Shown here: piece after piece, positions 1 to 8,938 of the stretch
Position numbering within the stretch: the stretch's first letter is position 1
Layout: the number at the start of each line of letters is the position of its first letter
Assembly (NCBI GenBank): GCA_002840735.1
Contig: PHBY01000019.1
Coordinates: 34,678-98,677, forward strand
Source: Chloroflexi bacterium HGW-Chloroflexi-2
GTDB taxonomy: Bacteria > Chloroflexota > Anaerolineae > Anaerolineales > Anaerolineaceae
Direction: 5' to 3'
DNA length: 64,000 nt
The notes under the pieces: generated by a model
Databases searched by the model: none
What the model saw: only the letters and a program-made list of their open reading frames with translations
What the model was told of the DNA's origin: nothing
Made by a program: the position numbers and the translations under genes

Positions 1-1035
1 GGCATGGATCTGTTTATCCCTCCATTCAAAGGCGCGGATGATGAAAGTGTAGGCGATTTCATCCGTAGAAGATTGGGCGAAGAAGCCCTTTATAAAATTG
101 CAGAACCTCTCATGTCAGGAATCCACGTTTCTGACCCTGAAAAACAAAGTCTATTGGCTACCTTCCCGCGTTTTCGCAACATTGAACAAAAGCATGGTAG
201 TTTGATAAAAGGTATGCTGTCTCAGAAAAAAGCTGCAAATCACCAACCCAAAAACAATTCCAGATTAAATTCGCTGTTCATCTCTTTGAAAAATGGCGTG
301 GAAGAACTGGTGAACGGTTTGGAAGACTCATTAAGTGATTGTCAAATTTACACTAAAACTCGGGTTATATCCATCATACCCGCCGCTGACCTAAAGTATT
401 CTGTTGAATTAGACAATGAACAACACATCATCGCCGATGCGGTTGTACTGGCAACACCGTCTTATAATGCAGCAGAATTATTGGAAACGTTTAACCCCAA
501 ACTTGCTGATCAATTGACAAAAATTCCTTACGTATCGACTGCCACCATATCCATGGCATTTCGGAAGCAGGATATTCAAAAACCATTCACAGGATTTGGA
601 TTTGTAATACCGAGCATTGAAAATCGGGACATCACAGCCTGTACCTGGAGTTCCATAAAGTTCGACGAACGCGCGCCCGATGATCACTTGCTTTTACGTT
701 GTTTTGTGGGAGGTCCAGGTAAAGAAGAAATGGTGGATTTGGCGGACGAAGAACTCGTTCGGAAGGCTCATAAAGAATTGAATTTGATCCTGGGTTTGAA
801 TGCCGATCCGGTTCTTACCCGCGTGTATCGTTGGAGAAAAGCGAACCCTCAATACGAAGTGGGACATTTAGAGCGCGTAAAAGAATTGTTTTCTACTTGC
901 TCCCAGGAAATCCCCGGTATCTACCTGACAGGTAGCGCTTATGAAGGTGTTGGGGTACCAGATTGTGTTAGCCATGGGAAAAAGGCAGCGGGGCAGGTGC
1001 TTCAATATCTTCAACAGGAACAGGTCTACGCCTGA
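1..1035 (+). CDS. hemY: protoporphyrinogen/coproporphyrinogen oxidase, HemY type (5' partial)
   Basis: FAD-dependent oxidase that aromatises protoporphyrinogen IX or coproporphyrinogen III late in heme synthesis. The frame is open to the window edge and the usual N-terminal GxGxxG FAD motif is missing, so about 110-120 residues lie upstream; ATG at 4 is only an internal Met. Visible family features are the region with ESVGDFIRRRLG and EPLMSGI and the C-terminal FAD-contact segment GIYLTGSAYEGVGVPDCV. It sits 15 bp before hemA, which supports a tetrapyrrole role. The family call is firm; whether the substrate is proto- or coproporphyrinogen cannot be decided from this fragment. Confidence 0.9.
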   Translation, partial: GMDLFIPPFKGADDESVGDFIRRRLGEEALYKIAEPLMSGIHVSDPEKQSLLATFPRFRNIEQKHGSLIKGMLSQKKAANHQPKNNSRLNSLFISLKNGVEELVNGLEDSLSDCQIYTKTRVISIIPAADLKYSVELDNEQHIIADAVVLATPSYNAAELLETFNPKLADQLTKIPYVSTATISMAFRKQDIQKPFTGFGFVIPSIENRDITACTWSSIKFDERAPDDHLLLRCFVGGPGKEEMVDLADEELVRKAHKELNLILGLNADPVLTRVYRWRKANPQYEVGHLERVKELFSTCSQEIPGIYLTGSAYEGVGVPDCVSHGKKAAGQVLQYLQQEQVYA

Positions 1036-1050
1036 TCTGACAGGATTGAT

Positions 1051-2391
1051 ATGGACTTCTATTGTATAAGCACATCTCACCAAATTGCCAACCTCGAAGT
1101 TCGCGAGAGATTCAGCTTTTCTCATCAAAGAATTAAAAAGAGTCTGGAATATTACAAAGAAAACAATGATCAATTTCTGGGTCCAAAATCTGAGATTGCT
1201 ATTCTTTCAACCTGTAATCGCTTTGAAATCTATGTCACCTTTCGGGGTAATCAACATGAGTTTTTGGATGATTCAACAAAAGTTTTCCAAAAAATCCTTG
1301 CTTTTGTTTCGGAATTAACAGGTTTCTCAATACATGAAATTGATCCGCTCTTTGTTCAATATCACAATATGGCTGCTGTTGAACATCTTTTTCGCGTCAC
1401 CAGCGGATTAGAATCACAGGTTTTAGGAGAGGTCCAAATTCTGGGTCAGGTCTCTGACGCTTTATCAATTGCTTTAGAAATCGGTTCTGCCAGGCACCCG
1501 CTTGCCAGTTTATTTCAATCGGCTATCCATGCAGCCAAAAGAGCTCATACTGAAACAGAGATTGGAAAAAAACCAACCAGTATCAGTTCTGCGATGGTTC
1601 AAATCGCTGAGAAATGGATGAAAGAAAGTGGAAAACAGATGATTTTGGTCGTTGGTGCAGGAGAAATGAGTAAACTTGCCTTAAAAACATTCAACCAACG
1701 TGATATCAAGAACATTACCATTATTAATCGAACCTATTCCAAAGCAATTGAACTTGCCTATCAATTCAACTGTCAGGTTGCTCCATTTGAAGAATTGGAA
1801 AATTTACTACAAAGTGCAGATATTGTTATAACTGCTACAAGTGTCGAACATCCAATCATCACGCATGATTCTCTACACCCCATCCTGAAACTTCGGAAAG
1901 ATTCATCTATTTTATTTCTTGATATTGCCATGCCGCGCAACATAGACTCTGCCATTCGTAGTATACCCGGTGTGGAGTTGATTGATCTGGATGATCTTAA
2001 GTCTCGCCTGGATCAGACCAGACAACATCGTGAAAATGAAGCAAGACAGGTGGGAAAAATATTAGAAGAAGAACTAAGGATTTACTCCCATTGGGTAGAA
2101 GTGATGCCAACCATCGGGAAATTGCATAGAAAAGCAGAAATGATCCGTCGCCAGGAAATGGAAAAAATGATCCAACTCAATCCAGACCTTGACTCACAAT
2201 TACAGGAAAAAATAGATTTTCTCACCCGTTCTCTGGTCAAAAAAATATTACATGAGCCTTCAAGCAAAATGCGCATGGAAACTACCCATAAAGAAATGAA
2301 TATGTATACCAACACCCTGCATTACTTGTTTGGGTTGGATGAAGAAGAAAACGCATATCAAATTGATCTGGAACAACCAAAAAATGACTGA
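1051..2391 (+). CDS. hemA: glutamyl-tRNA reductase
   Basis: Reduces the glutamate of Glu-tRNA(Glu) with NADPH to glutamate-1-semialdehyde, the first step of C5-pathway tetrapyrrole synthesis. The 446-residue product has the usual family length. The catalytic cysteine is C55 in ILSTCNRFEIY, the conserved GLESQVLGEVQILGQV block follows at about residue 120, and an NADPH-binding Rossmann segment (VVGAGEMSKLA) lies near residue 200. A helical dimerisation tail ends the protein. It overlaps the next gene by 8 bp, as expected in a translationally coupled heme operon. Confidence 0.97.
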   Translation: MDFYCISTSHQIANLEVRERFSFSHQRIKKSLEYYKENNDQFLGPKSEIAILSTCNRFEIYVTFRGNQHEFLDDSTKVFQKILAFVSELTGFSIHEIDPLFVQYHNMAAVEHLFRVTSGLESQVLGEVQILGQVSDALSIALEIGSARHPLASLFQSAIHAAKRAHTETEIGKKPTSISSAMVQIAEKWMKESGKQMILVVGAGEMSKLALKTFNQRDIKNITIINRTYSKAIELAYQFNCQVAPFEELENLLQSADIVITATSVEHPIITHDSLHPILKLRKDSSILFLDIAMPRNIDSAIRSIPGVELIDLDDLKSRLDQTRQHRENEARQVGKILEEELRIYSHWVEVMPTIGKLHRKAEMIRRQEMEKMIQLNPDLDSQLQEKIDFLTRSLVKKILHEPSSKMRMETTHKEMNMYTNTLHYLFGLDEEENAYQIDLEQPKND

Positions 2392-3322
2392 TCGCATCTT
2401 TGTTTTAGGAACACGAAAATCCAAACTTGCATTGTGGCAAGCAAATCATGTCGGCCAATCACTTCAGTACATCCAGCCAGGGTTTCAATTTCGACTGGAA
2501 ACTTTTATCACCACAGGAGATATAAAACTGGATCAACCACTACCTGAAATCGGTGGTAAAGGGTTGTTCACCCAGGAATTGGAACATGCTCTTCAAACGG
2601 GAGCCATTGATTTTGTGGTGCATTCCCTCAAAGATTTGCCAGTGGATGACACAGCCGGCTTATCAATTTCCTCCATTCCATTACGGGAAAATCCAAAAGA
2701 TGTACTGATTGCAAAACAAAAATGCAACTTGATGAATTTACCCCAGGGGGCCAAAGTAGGCACATCCAGTTTGCGCAGAAGCGCTCAATTGCTACATATA
2801 CGACCCGACCTGGTTTTATTGCCTCTGCGTGGTAATATCGATACCCGCATTCAGAAAGCTTTGAATGGTGAATATAATGCCATTATTTTAGCAGCTGCAG
2901 GTGTTTATCGCCTGGGTTTACAGGAGTATGTGCAGGAGGAATTATCCATGGAGATCATGTTGCCAGCCCCTGGCCAGGGTGCATTAGCCATTCAATCTCG
3001 CAAAAATGATAAAACCTTAAATTCGATTCTATCAACCATTGAGGACAAAAATACCCGCCATGCTGTCATTGCAGAGCGTTCATTTCTGAAAAATCTCGGT
3101 GGTGGATGTTCAGCGCCTGTAGCTGCCTATGCATACATCAAGGATGACCTTCTCTATATGGATGGACTGGTAGCTTCAGTAGAGGATGAAAAAATCTTAC
3201 GAGTAAATGGAAGTTGTAAAAACACACTGGATCAAGCATCACAACTGGGAATGGCGTTAGCAGGAGCAATCTTGCGGCGTGGGGCAAAAAAATTAATGCA
3301 GATGGATAAAGGAGCATCCTAA
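2384..3322 (+). CDS. hemC: hydroxymethylbilane synthase (porphobilinogen deaminase)
   Basis: Condenses four porphobilinogen molecules into hydroxymethylbilane. I place the start at ATG 2384 (MTDRIFVLGTRKSKLALWQ), giving 312 residues, the family norm. A longer in-frame start at 2330 would lie well inside hemA. Conserved blocks are GTRKSKLALWQ at the N-terminus, the HSLKDLP segment, GTSSLRRSAQL with the substrate-binding arginines, and LGGGCSAPVAAYA, whose cysteine carries the dipyrromethane cofactor. It overlaps hemA by 8 bp and shares one base with hemD. Confidence 0.97.
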   Translation: MTDRIFVLGTRKSKLALWQANHVGQSLQYIQPGFQFRLETFITTGDIKLDQPLPEIGGKGLFTQELEHALQTGAIDFVVHSLKDLPVDDTAGLSISSIPLRENPKDVLIAKQKCNLMNLPQGAKVGTSSLRRSAQLLHIRPDLVLLPLRGNIDTRIQKALNGEYNAIILAAAGVYRLGLQEYVQEELSMEIMLPAPGQGALAIQSRKNDKTLNSILSTIEDKNTRHAVIAERSFLKNLGGGCSAPVAAYAYIKDDLLYMDGLVASVEDEKILRVNGSCKNTLDQASQLGMALAGAILRRGAKKLMQMDKGAS

Positions 3323-4098
3323 TGTTATTGGGTAAACGTGTCCTGGTAACCCGGCCTGCTCATCAGACTGAACAATTCATCAATCATTTAAGAACATTAG
3401 GCGCAGATCCGGTTTTATTTCCTACAACCAGGATCGTTCCGGATTCTGATCAACTAATCCGTTTCCGTAGAGAATTGGAACAATTGGATCCATATCAGTG
3501 GATAATTTTTACCAGCCAGAATACCGTCCATTTGTTTTGGGAAGAATTCCAGAAATCAGAATGCTCCATCGATTATTTAAAAAACGTAAAAATAGCTGCC
3601 ATCGGACCAGCGACCAGGCAGGCATTGAATGAATGTGGAATTGCTGTGGATGTCATGCCAGAAAAATTTATTGGAGAAGAGATCGTTAGTACACTTGGGA
3701 ATATTGAAGGCAACCTCATTCTTCTTCCCCGTGCAGAAAGTGCCCGGGAAGAATTGTTGAAAGCATTATTACAAAACAAAGCGGTTGTGCATGAGTTTCC
3801 CCTGTATAAATCCGTCACAAACTCACCGGATTCGCAAGCATGGAAAGAATTGGAAACAGGTGTGGACTTTGTCACCTTTACCAGTGCTTCTACAGTGCAT
3901 GGTTTTTTTGATCTTTTGGGAGATCGAGCTAAAACTTATTTATCGCAAACAATCATTGCCTGCATTGGACCCATTACAGCAAACGCTCTGGAACCATATG
4001 GAATGACTGCCCAGATTGTTGCGGAAACTTATACAACCAAAGGGCTGGTTGAATCCATTCTGTCGTTCGCTGGCAATCACAATCGAAAGGTGCATTGA
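3322..4098 (+). CDS. hemD: uroporphyrinogen-III synthase
   Basis: Cyclises hydroxymethylbilane with inversion of ring D to uroporphyrinogen III. HemD sequences are poorly conserved, so the call leans on length (258 residues), a two-lobed pattern with an N-terminal [16 protein letters not shown], the [16 protein letters not shown] and [14 protein letters not shown] segments typical of the family, and position between hemC and hemB. The start overlaps the hemC stop in a TAATG arrangement and the stop overlaps the hemB start as TGATG. Confidence 0.95.
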   Translation: MLLGKRVLVTRPAHQTEQFINHLRTLGADPVLFPTTRIVPDSDQLIRFRRELEQLDPYQWIIFTSQNTVHLFWEEFQKSECSIDYLKNVKIAAIGPATRQALNECGIAVDVMPEKFIGEEIVSTLGNIEGNLILLPRAESAREELLKALLQNKAVVHEFPLYKSVTNSPDSQAWKELETGVDFVTFTSASTVHGFFDLLGDRAKTYLSQTIIACIGPITANALEPYGMTAQIVAETYTTKGLVESILSFAGNHNRKVH

Positions 4099-5144
4099 TG
4101 AAAATGAATAGCCAATACAAACCAAATCTACCCACTTCCTTAAAGTCACGTCCCCGCCGGCTTCGCATATCTCCTGGAATCAGGAGCATGGTGCGAGAAA
4201 CAAGACTGGAATCCAGTGATTTTATATATCCTATATTTGTCAAGCATGGAAAAGGGATAAAGCAGGAAATCAGTTCGATGCCTGGCGTTTTCCAGTGGTC
4301 ACCTGACCTGCTGGCTGATGAAACTAAAAGTATCTCTGAATTGGATATTCCAGCAGTCATCCTGTTTGGCATCCCTGCATCCAAAGACCCCATTGGGTTA
4401 GAAAATTTTTCAGATCAGGGAATCATCCAGCAGAGTATTCGGGTCATTAAACAATCTGTTCCAGAAATGATCGTGATCACTGATGTGTGTTTATGCGAAT
4501 ACACGGATCATGGCCATTGTGGTATTTTAAATCTGGGTGAAAATAGAAACCCAAATTTACCGGAAGGGTACGTCCTGAATGATGAAACCCTGGAAATTCT
4601 GGCAAAAGTAGCGGTTTCCCACGCTCAGGCTGGAGCAGATATGGTTGCCCCCTCTGGAATGATGGATGGTATGGTAGCTGCTATTCGCAATGGATTGGAT
4701 GCACACCACTTCGAACACATTCCGATCCTGTCCTACTCAGTGAAATATGCCTCTTCCTTTTATGGTCCCTTCCGCGAAGCGGCTCAGGGAACACCCAGGT
4801 TTGGTGACCGGCAGAGCCATCAAATGGACCCTGCAAACATACGTGAAGCCTTGCGGGAAGCCGCACTGGATGTACAGGAAGGTGCTGATGCTCTCATGGT
4901 AAAACCTGCCCTGGCATACCTGGACGTGATCCATCTATTAAGACAGACCTACCCTGAACTTACTCTGGCTGCATACAACGTCAGTGGCGAATATGCCATG
5001 ATCAAAGCGGCTGCTGTCAATGGTTGGCTGGAGGAACGCCGCACAATATTGGAAATCTTAATCAGTATGAAACGTGCGGGAGCTGACTTAATCATCACCT
5101 ATCATGCCAAAGAGGCTGCTCGGTGGCTTAAGGAGAATCAATAA
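4098..5144 (+). CDS. hemB: porphobilinogen synthase (delta-aminolevulinate dehydratase), zinc type
   Basis: Joins two 5-aminolevulinate molecules to porphobilinogen. I use ATG 4098, coupled to the hemD stop; an in-frame TTG three bases upstream is less likely. The product has 348 residues. The metal site [14 protein letters not shown] keeps three cysteines, the zinc-dependent pattern seen in the E. coli and animal enzymes and lacking in magnesium-type enzymes. The two active-site lysines are in [15 protein letters not shown] and [12 protein letters not shown], the latter forming the Schiff base. It is followed by hemE one base after its stop. Confidence 0.97.
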   Translation: MKMNSQYKPNLPTSLKSRPRRLRISPGIRSMVRETRLESSDFIYPIFVKHGKGIKQEISSMPGVFQWSPDLLADETKSISELDIPAVILFGIPASKDPIGLENFSDQGIIQQSIRVIKQSVPEMIVITDVCLCEYTDHGHCGILNLGENRNPNLPEGYVLNDETLEILAKVAVSHAQAGADMVAPSGMMDGMVAAIRNGLDAHHFEHIPILSYSVKYASSFYGPFREAAQGTPRFGDRQSHQMDPANIREALREAALDVQEGADALMVKPALAYLDVIHLLRQTYPELTLAAYNVSGEYAMIKAAAVNGWLEERRTILEILISMKRAGADLIITYHAKEAARWLKENQ

Positions 5145-5145
5145 A

Positions 5146-6198
5146 ATGGAAGTCCAAGAACCCTCATTCACATTTTTACGTGCCTGTAAAAGATTACCGG
5201 TGGATTACACACCGATCTGGTTTATGCGCCAGGCTGGTCGTTATATGGCAGAATATCGGAAAATTCGAGAAAAATACACTTTATTGGAGATTTGTGCAAT
5301 TCCTGAATTAGCAACCGAAGTGACCCTGCAACCTATCCGAGCTTTTGGATTTGATGCTGCCATTTTATTTGCAGATATTCTCCTACCATTAATTCCCATG
5401 GGCATCAACCTGGAATTTGCTGCCGGTGAAGGGCCGGTCATTCACAACCCTGTTCGTACTGCTATGGACGTAGATCAACTTCGAAGAATAAATCCCCATG
5501 AAGATCTGGCACACGTATTGAAAGCAGTCCAATTTATTTCATCGGAGTTGGCAGGAAAAACGCCATTAATTGGTTTTGCCGGTGCGCCATTTACATTGGC
5601 CAGCTATCTGATAGAGGGTGGACCTTCCAATAATTTTTTGAAAACCAAAGGGCTGATGGTTGAACAACCGCAGGTTTGGGATCAGATGATGAACCTCCTG
5701 GCTGAGGTGGTTGCAGACTTCTTATTAGCACAAATTGATGCTGGTGCTCAGGCAATCCAACTCTTCGATAGCTGGGCAGGGTCAGCCTTGAGCCCGGATG
5801 ATTACAGACAATATGCGCTACCTTACTCTCAGAGGATTTTTAATAATATTCTTCAAACAGGTGTGCCGACCATCCATTTTTCCGTAGGTGCTGGCACATA
5901 TCTACCTTTAATAAAAGAAGCGGGCGGCGATGTCATTGGTCTGGATTGGCGTACACCCATAGACTGGGGCAGAAATATTCTAGGAACAGAGGTCGCTGTT
6001 CAGGGTAATCTGGATCCAGCTGCCCTTTTTGTACCTCAAAAACATCTGAAACAAAAAATCCAAAAAATCCTCGATCAGGCAAATAACCAACCCGGCCACA
6101 TATTCAATCTTGGGCATGGTATTTTGCCACAGACACCAGTGGATAATGTAAAAGCATCTGTGGAAATCGTCCATGAATTAAGTCAAAGGAAGGTCTAA
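5146..6198 (+). CDS. hemE: uroporphyrinogen decarboxylase
   Basis: Decarboxylates the four acetate groups of uroporphyrinogen III to give coproporphyrinogen III. ATG 5146 is chosen because AAGGAG lies about 10 bases upstream and because the longer in-frame start at 5104 falls inside hemB; the product then has 350 residues. Signature segments are YTPIWFMRQAGRYMAEYRKIR, GFAGAPFTLASYLIEGG, and near the C-terminus FNLGHGILPQTPVDNVKA. The gene lies in the same operon, one base after hemB and 3 bp before hemL. Confidence 0.97.
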   Translation: MEVQEPSFTFLRACKRLPVDYTPIWFMRQAGRYMAEYRKIREKYTLLEICAIPELATEVTLQPIRAFGFDAAILFADILLPLIPMGINLEFAAGEGPVIHNPVRTAMDVDQLRRINPHEDLAHVLKAVQFISSELAGKTPLIGFAGAPFTLASYLIEGGPSNNFLKTKGLMVEQPQVWDQMMNLLAEVVADFLLAQIDAGAQAIQLFDSWAGSALSPDDYRQYALPYSQRIFNNILQTGVPTIHFSVGAGTYLPLIKEAGGDVIGLDWRTPIDWGRNILGTEVAVQGNLDPAALFVPQKHLKQKIQKILDQANNQPGHIFNLGHGILPQTPVDNVKASVEIVHELSQRKV

Positions 6199-6201
6199 CC
6201 C

Positions 6202-7488
6202 ATGCAATCAAAAAATATCACCCGATCAGAAGAATTATTTTTAAAAGCACAAACGCTGCTTCCTGGCGGGGTTGATTCCCCTGTACGTGCATTTCGTTCT
6301 GTTGGTAGCCAGCCATTATTTATCGATCGAGGTGAGGGGGCTTATGTCTTTGACGTGGATGGTAATCGTTATCTTGACTATGTCCTGTCCTGGGGACCAC
6401 TCATTCTGGGGCATGCCAATGATGCTATTTCCCGCGTTATCTGTGAAACCGCCCGGAAAGGCACCAGCTTTGGCGCACCTAGTCCCCTGGAATTGGAACT
6501 TGCCAAACGGGTGATGGGATTTTATCCGAGCATGGAACGCGTTCGTTTTGTCAACTCCGGTACAGAAGCGACTATGTCGGCGATACGATTGGCGCGTGCT
6601 TATACAAAACGGGACTATATCATTAAATTCGAAGGCTGCTATCACGGTCATGCCGATATTTTCCTGGTACAGGCAGGTTCAGGTGTGGCAACCCTGGGAT
6701 TACCCGATTCACCCGGTGTACCAGCTGCAACAGCCAATCAAACCCTGATCGCTCCTTATAATGACCTGGAAGCTGTCAAGAAGATTTTCCAAAATTATCC
6801 CCAACAAATCGCCGCCATCATCGTTGAACCAGTGGCCGGCAACATGGGGGTTGTTCCCCCTGTGGAAGGTTTTTTGCAAGGATTAAGAACACTGTCTGAA
6901 GAATACAACGCATTATTAATCTTTGATGAAATCATGACCGGGTTCCGTGTTCATCGTGGCGGAGCACAGGCACTTTATAACATCAAACCCGATCTTACCA
7001 CGCTGGGCAAAGTAATCGGTGGTGGCGTGCCTGTAGGTGCTTTTGGCGGGAGACAGGAAATTATGGATTTAATCGCTCCGGCAGGGCCGGTTTACCAGGC
7101 CGGTACTTTCTCAGGAAACCCTCTTGCCATGGCAGCCGGTGTGGAAATCTTACAAATTCTGGATAACCCTGCTGTTTGGGAAAATCTAAACGCTCGTTCC
7201 AATCAACTCAAAGAGGGTGTTATATCCATCCTGCGAAGGAAAGCTCTAAATTATCAATTACAAAGTGTCGGTAGCATGTTTACCTTATTCTTCGCTGAAA
7301 ATCCCGTAACGAATTGGACAACTGCCAGCCTGGCAAACCGGGAGAAATATGCTCAATTTTTCCGGAACATGCTGGATTATGGTGTTTATCTGGCTCCGTC
7401 TCAATTTGAAGCAGGCTTTCTATCCAGCATGCATGGCGAACATGAGATTCTGTTTACTTTGGAAGCAATAGAAAAGTCATTGGTTTAG
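6202..7488 (+). CDS. hemL: glutamate-1-semialdehyde 2,1-aminomutase
   Basis: PLP enzyme that isomerises glutamate-1-semialdehyde to 5-aminolevulinate, linking the hemA product to the hemB substrate. The 428-residue length is normal. The PLP lysine is K270 in TTLGKVIGGGVPVGAFGG; other family blocks are PGGVDSPVRAF, VNSGTEATMSAIRLARA, YHGHAD and LIFDEIMTGFR. It is the last gene of the tetrapyrrole operon. No ferrochelatase or coproporphyrinogen oxidase follows, so those steps, apart from the partial oxidase at the left edge, are encoded elsewhere. Confidence 0.97.
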   Translation: MQSKNITRSEELFLKAQTLLPGGVDSPVRAFRSVGSQPLFIDRGEGAYVFDVDGNRYLDYVLSWGPLILGHANDAISRVICETARKGTSFGAPSPLELELAKRVMGFYPSMERVRFVNSGTEATMSAIRLARAYTKRDYIIKFEGCYHGHADIFLVQAGSGVATLGLPDSPGVPAATANQTLIAPYNDLEAVKKIFQNYPQQIAAIIVEPVAGNMGVVPPVEGFLQGLRTLSEEYNALLIFDEIMTGFRVHRGGAQALYNIKPDLTTLGKVIGGGVPVGAFGGRQEIMDLIAPAGPVYQAGTFSGNPLAMAAGVEILQILDNPAVWENLNARSNQLKEGVISILRRKALNYQLQSVGSMFTLFFAENPVTNWTTASLANREKYAQFFRNMLDYGVYLAPSQFEAGFLSSMHGEHEILFTLEAIEKSLV

Positions 7489-7949
7489 ACAATTTCATAA
7501 CTTCATAAAACTCAATTGATCATTCTCAATCAGTGATTTTGATGGGTCGTATGGTATTTAATAAAACCCTCCTATTGCACACCAGGGTGTTAAAATTAAT
7601 GTAGAAACTTTGATTAGTCCATCTACAAAACAACCTCAAGAATATCAACCTGGAAGTCATCAAGACCGCTGATTGAATCATCGACCTCCGCCCTGAATGT
7701 GGCTCTGCTGGTGGACGCCTGCTGGGATTCAGCACTCCCGAGATGGTAGCGGGGGTGGCAGAGTCTTTAGCAGGAAAATATTTGAGAAAAGCTATCAAGT
7801 AAATTTTGAGGAAAAAATATTTGTGATTGACGAATTCCCATTTATAGATTGAATTCTGGGAATTCATTCCCATTTTTCAATAAAATTTTGGGAATTTATT
7901 AATTTTTTGATCCTTTACCAAAAATAATTGCTTTTTTTTCACTTCTCCA
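7489..7949. other. gap between hemL and the ECF leader
   Basis: Apart from the uvrA relic, I see no gene here. The stretch is AT-rich. A weak imperfect hairpin near 7563-7590 (CCCT and AGGG arms) could help end the heme operon transcript, but it lacks a T tract. Confidence 0.5.
7629..7802 (+). pseudogene. uvrA: relic of the UvrA C-terminus
   Basis: Reading the frame that ends at TAA 7800-7802 gives NLEVIKTAD, an in-frame TGA (7674-7676), IIDLRPECGSAGGRLLG, then FSTPEMVAGVAESLAGKYL. This matches the conserved UvrA C-terminal pattern (NLDVIKTADWIIDLGPEGG, TPEEVA, YLK) from memory. The TGA falls where the family has Trp, a single G-to-A change. Nothing upstream of about 7629 looks like UvrA, so only some 55 codons remain. 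The fragment is a decay product or a recombination leftover, not a working nucleotide-excision gene. Confidence 0.75.
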
Positions 7950-7955
7950 TATAAT
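7928..7955 (+). promoter_or_regulatory. predicted sigma-70-type promoter of the DsrE/PPC/ECF operon
   Basis: A TTGCTT -35 (7928-7933) and a perfect TATAAT -10 (7950-7955) are separated by 16 bp. Transcription would begin near 7962, giving a leader of about 200 nt before the first start codon at 8167. Confidence 0.6.
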
Positions 7956-7961
7956 CATCTC

Positions 7962-8166
7962 AAAGGAGGCATATGTATTTTATTTACCATCATACCTGAA
8001 GTTATCTAAATGGTGCCTTGGTGCACCGATGTGCAGTTTGTACATACAGGTCTGATGGGATAAACACCATCTAAAAACCCGTTCCTTCTGGAGCGCCACC
8101 TGTATGTGCAAGTGGCGTTTTTTTTTTATTTATGAATAATCTTGTATCAAAAACCAGGAGGAATAA
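7962..8166 (+). promoter_or_regulatory. structured leader RNA with mutually exclusive helices (attenuator or riboswitch candidate)
   Basis: Several pairings compete. ACCATC occurs at 7986-7991 and 8066-8071, and its complements ATGGT (8010-8014) and GATGG (8054-8058) can pair with either copy. A hairpin GCAC-CGAT-GTGC sits at 8023-8034. A 12-bp helix (8040-8051 with 8098-8109, one G-U pair) overlaps the 5' arm and loop of the terminator at 8094-8117. AAAGGAGG at 7963-7969 precedes a tiny frame, ATG 7973 to TGA 7999 (MYFIYHHT), which could be a leader peptide, although the 3-nt spacing is short. I do not recognise a known riboswitch class. Confidence 0.6.
8094..8127 (+). terminator. intrinsic terminator inside the leader
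   Basis: Stem CGCCAC (8094-8099) with GTGGCG (8112-8117), 12-nt loop, followed by ten T residues (8118-8127). It lies 40 bp before the first gene of the operon, so it must be bypassed for expression. Confidence 0.85.
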
Positions 8167-8517
8167 ATGGAATTATCAGCTCTAGATACTGTAGTATTGG
8201 TTACCCGAAATGGCATGGGGGATTCAGATTCAGTCTTGCAACAAAATTTAATTGTTAAGTATTTTTCATTACTTAACGAAAATAACATCCTGCCATCCGT
8301 GATCTGCTTTTATACGGAGGGAATAAAATTGGCAGTCACCGGTTCACCTGTTTTGGAACAGCTCAAAGATTTAGAAAGGAAAGGTGTGCACCTGATCTTA
8401 TGTGGCACCTGCCTTGGACATTACAACCTGACTGATCAGGTGCAGGTCGGGATTGTGGGTGGCATGACCGATATCATTGAAGCCCAGTTTAGAGCAAAAA
8501 AGGTGATCTCTATCTAA
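8167..8517 (+). CDS. DsrE/YedF C-terminal-like sulfur-relay family protein
   Basis: A 116-residue cytoplasmic protein of the DsrE/DsrF-like fold, closest from memory to the C-terminal domain of YedF, a selenium/sulfur-metabolism protein of unknown reaction. Diagnostic segments are the FYTEGIKLAVTGSPVLEQL motif and LILCGTCLGHYNL with two cysteines that could carry persulfide. The N-terminal TusA-like domain of full YedF is absent. A GGAGG site precedes the ATG. It is the first gene after the leader terminator and is 9 bp from the PPC gene, so it is probably co-regulated with the transporter. No substrate is known. Confidence 0.8.
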   Translation: MELSALDTVVLVTRNGMGDSDSVLQQNLIVKYFSLLNENNILPSVICFYTEGIKLAVTGSPVLEQLKDLERKGVHLILCGTCLGHYNLTDQVQVGIVGGMTDIIEAQFRAKKVISI

Positions 8518-8526
8518 AGGAGTGCT

Positions 8527-8937
8527 ATGAAACCCCACGTCCTTCGCTTGCATCCAGGTCAGGATTTAAAAGCTGCTATTGACACATTTTTAGTTGAAAA
8601 TGAGATCGCTGCTGGATGCGTTGTGACCTGTGTTGGCAGTTTACGAAAGGCTAATTTAAGATTTGCCAACCAGGAAACAGGAACAATTTTGACAGGCTTT
8701 TTCGAAATTGTTGCGCTCACCGGTGTGCTTTCTTCTTCCGGCTCCCATTATCATATTGCCATTGCCGATGAACAGGGCAAAGTCTATGGCGCTCACTTGT
8801 TGGATGGTAGCGAAATTTATACAACTGCTGAACTTGTTGTGTTGCAATTCGAAGAATACCAATTTGAAAGGATCATGGATCAAGAATCCGGATATCCAGA
8901 ACTTCATCCAATTTTAATCAATCAAAAGGAGAGTTAA
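8527..8937 (+). CDS. PPC (DUF296) domain protein
   Basis: The 136-residue product is a stand-alone PPC/DUF296 domain of the archaeal AF0104 type, a small trimeric fold also found in plant AT-hook proteins. Visible features are RLHPGQDLKAAIDTFLVENEI, the ACVVTCVGSLRKANLRFA-like core, and LTGVLSSSGSHYHIAIADEQG with the conserved GxxHxHxx-type pattern that often binds a metal. The biochemical role of bacterial members is unknown. An AAAGGAGTGCT ribosome site precedes the ATG, and the next gene begins one base after its stop, so it shares the ECF transcript. Confidence 0.88.
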   Translation: MKPHVLRLHPGQDLKAAIDTFLVENEIAAGCVVTCVGSLRKANLRFANQETGTILTGFFEIVALTGVLSSSGSHYHIAIADEQGKVYGAHLLDGSEIYTTAELVVLQFEEYQFERIMDQESGYPELHPILINQKES

Positions 8938-8938
8938 T

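Noticed and set aside
2330..2383. Extended N-terminus of hemC
   Set aside because: It would lie inside hemA; the ATG at 2384 gives the normal length and N-terminal motif.
7526..7873. 115-codon open frame on the minus strand
   Set aside because: It runs antisense across the uvrA relic, has no ribosome site and no recognisable motif.
8010..8080. preQ1, THF, fluoride or purine riboswitch match
   Set aside because: Key conserved stretches of these classes, as I remember them, are absent; left as an unclassified leader.
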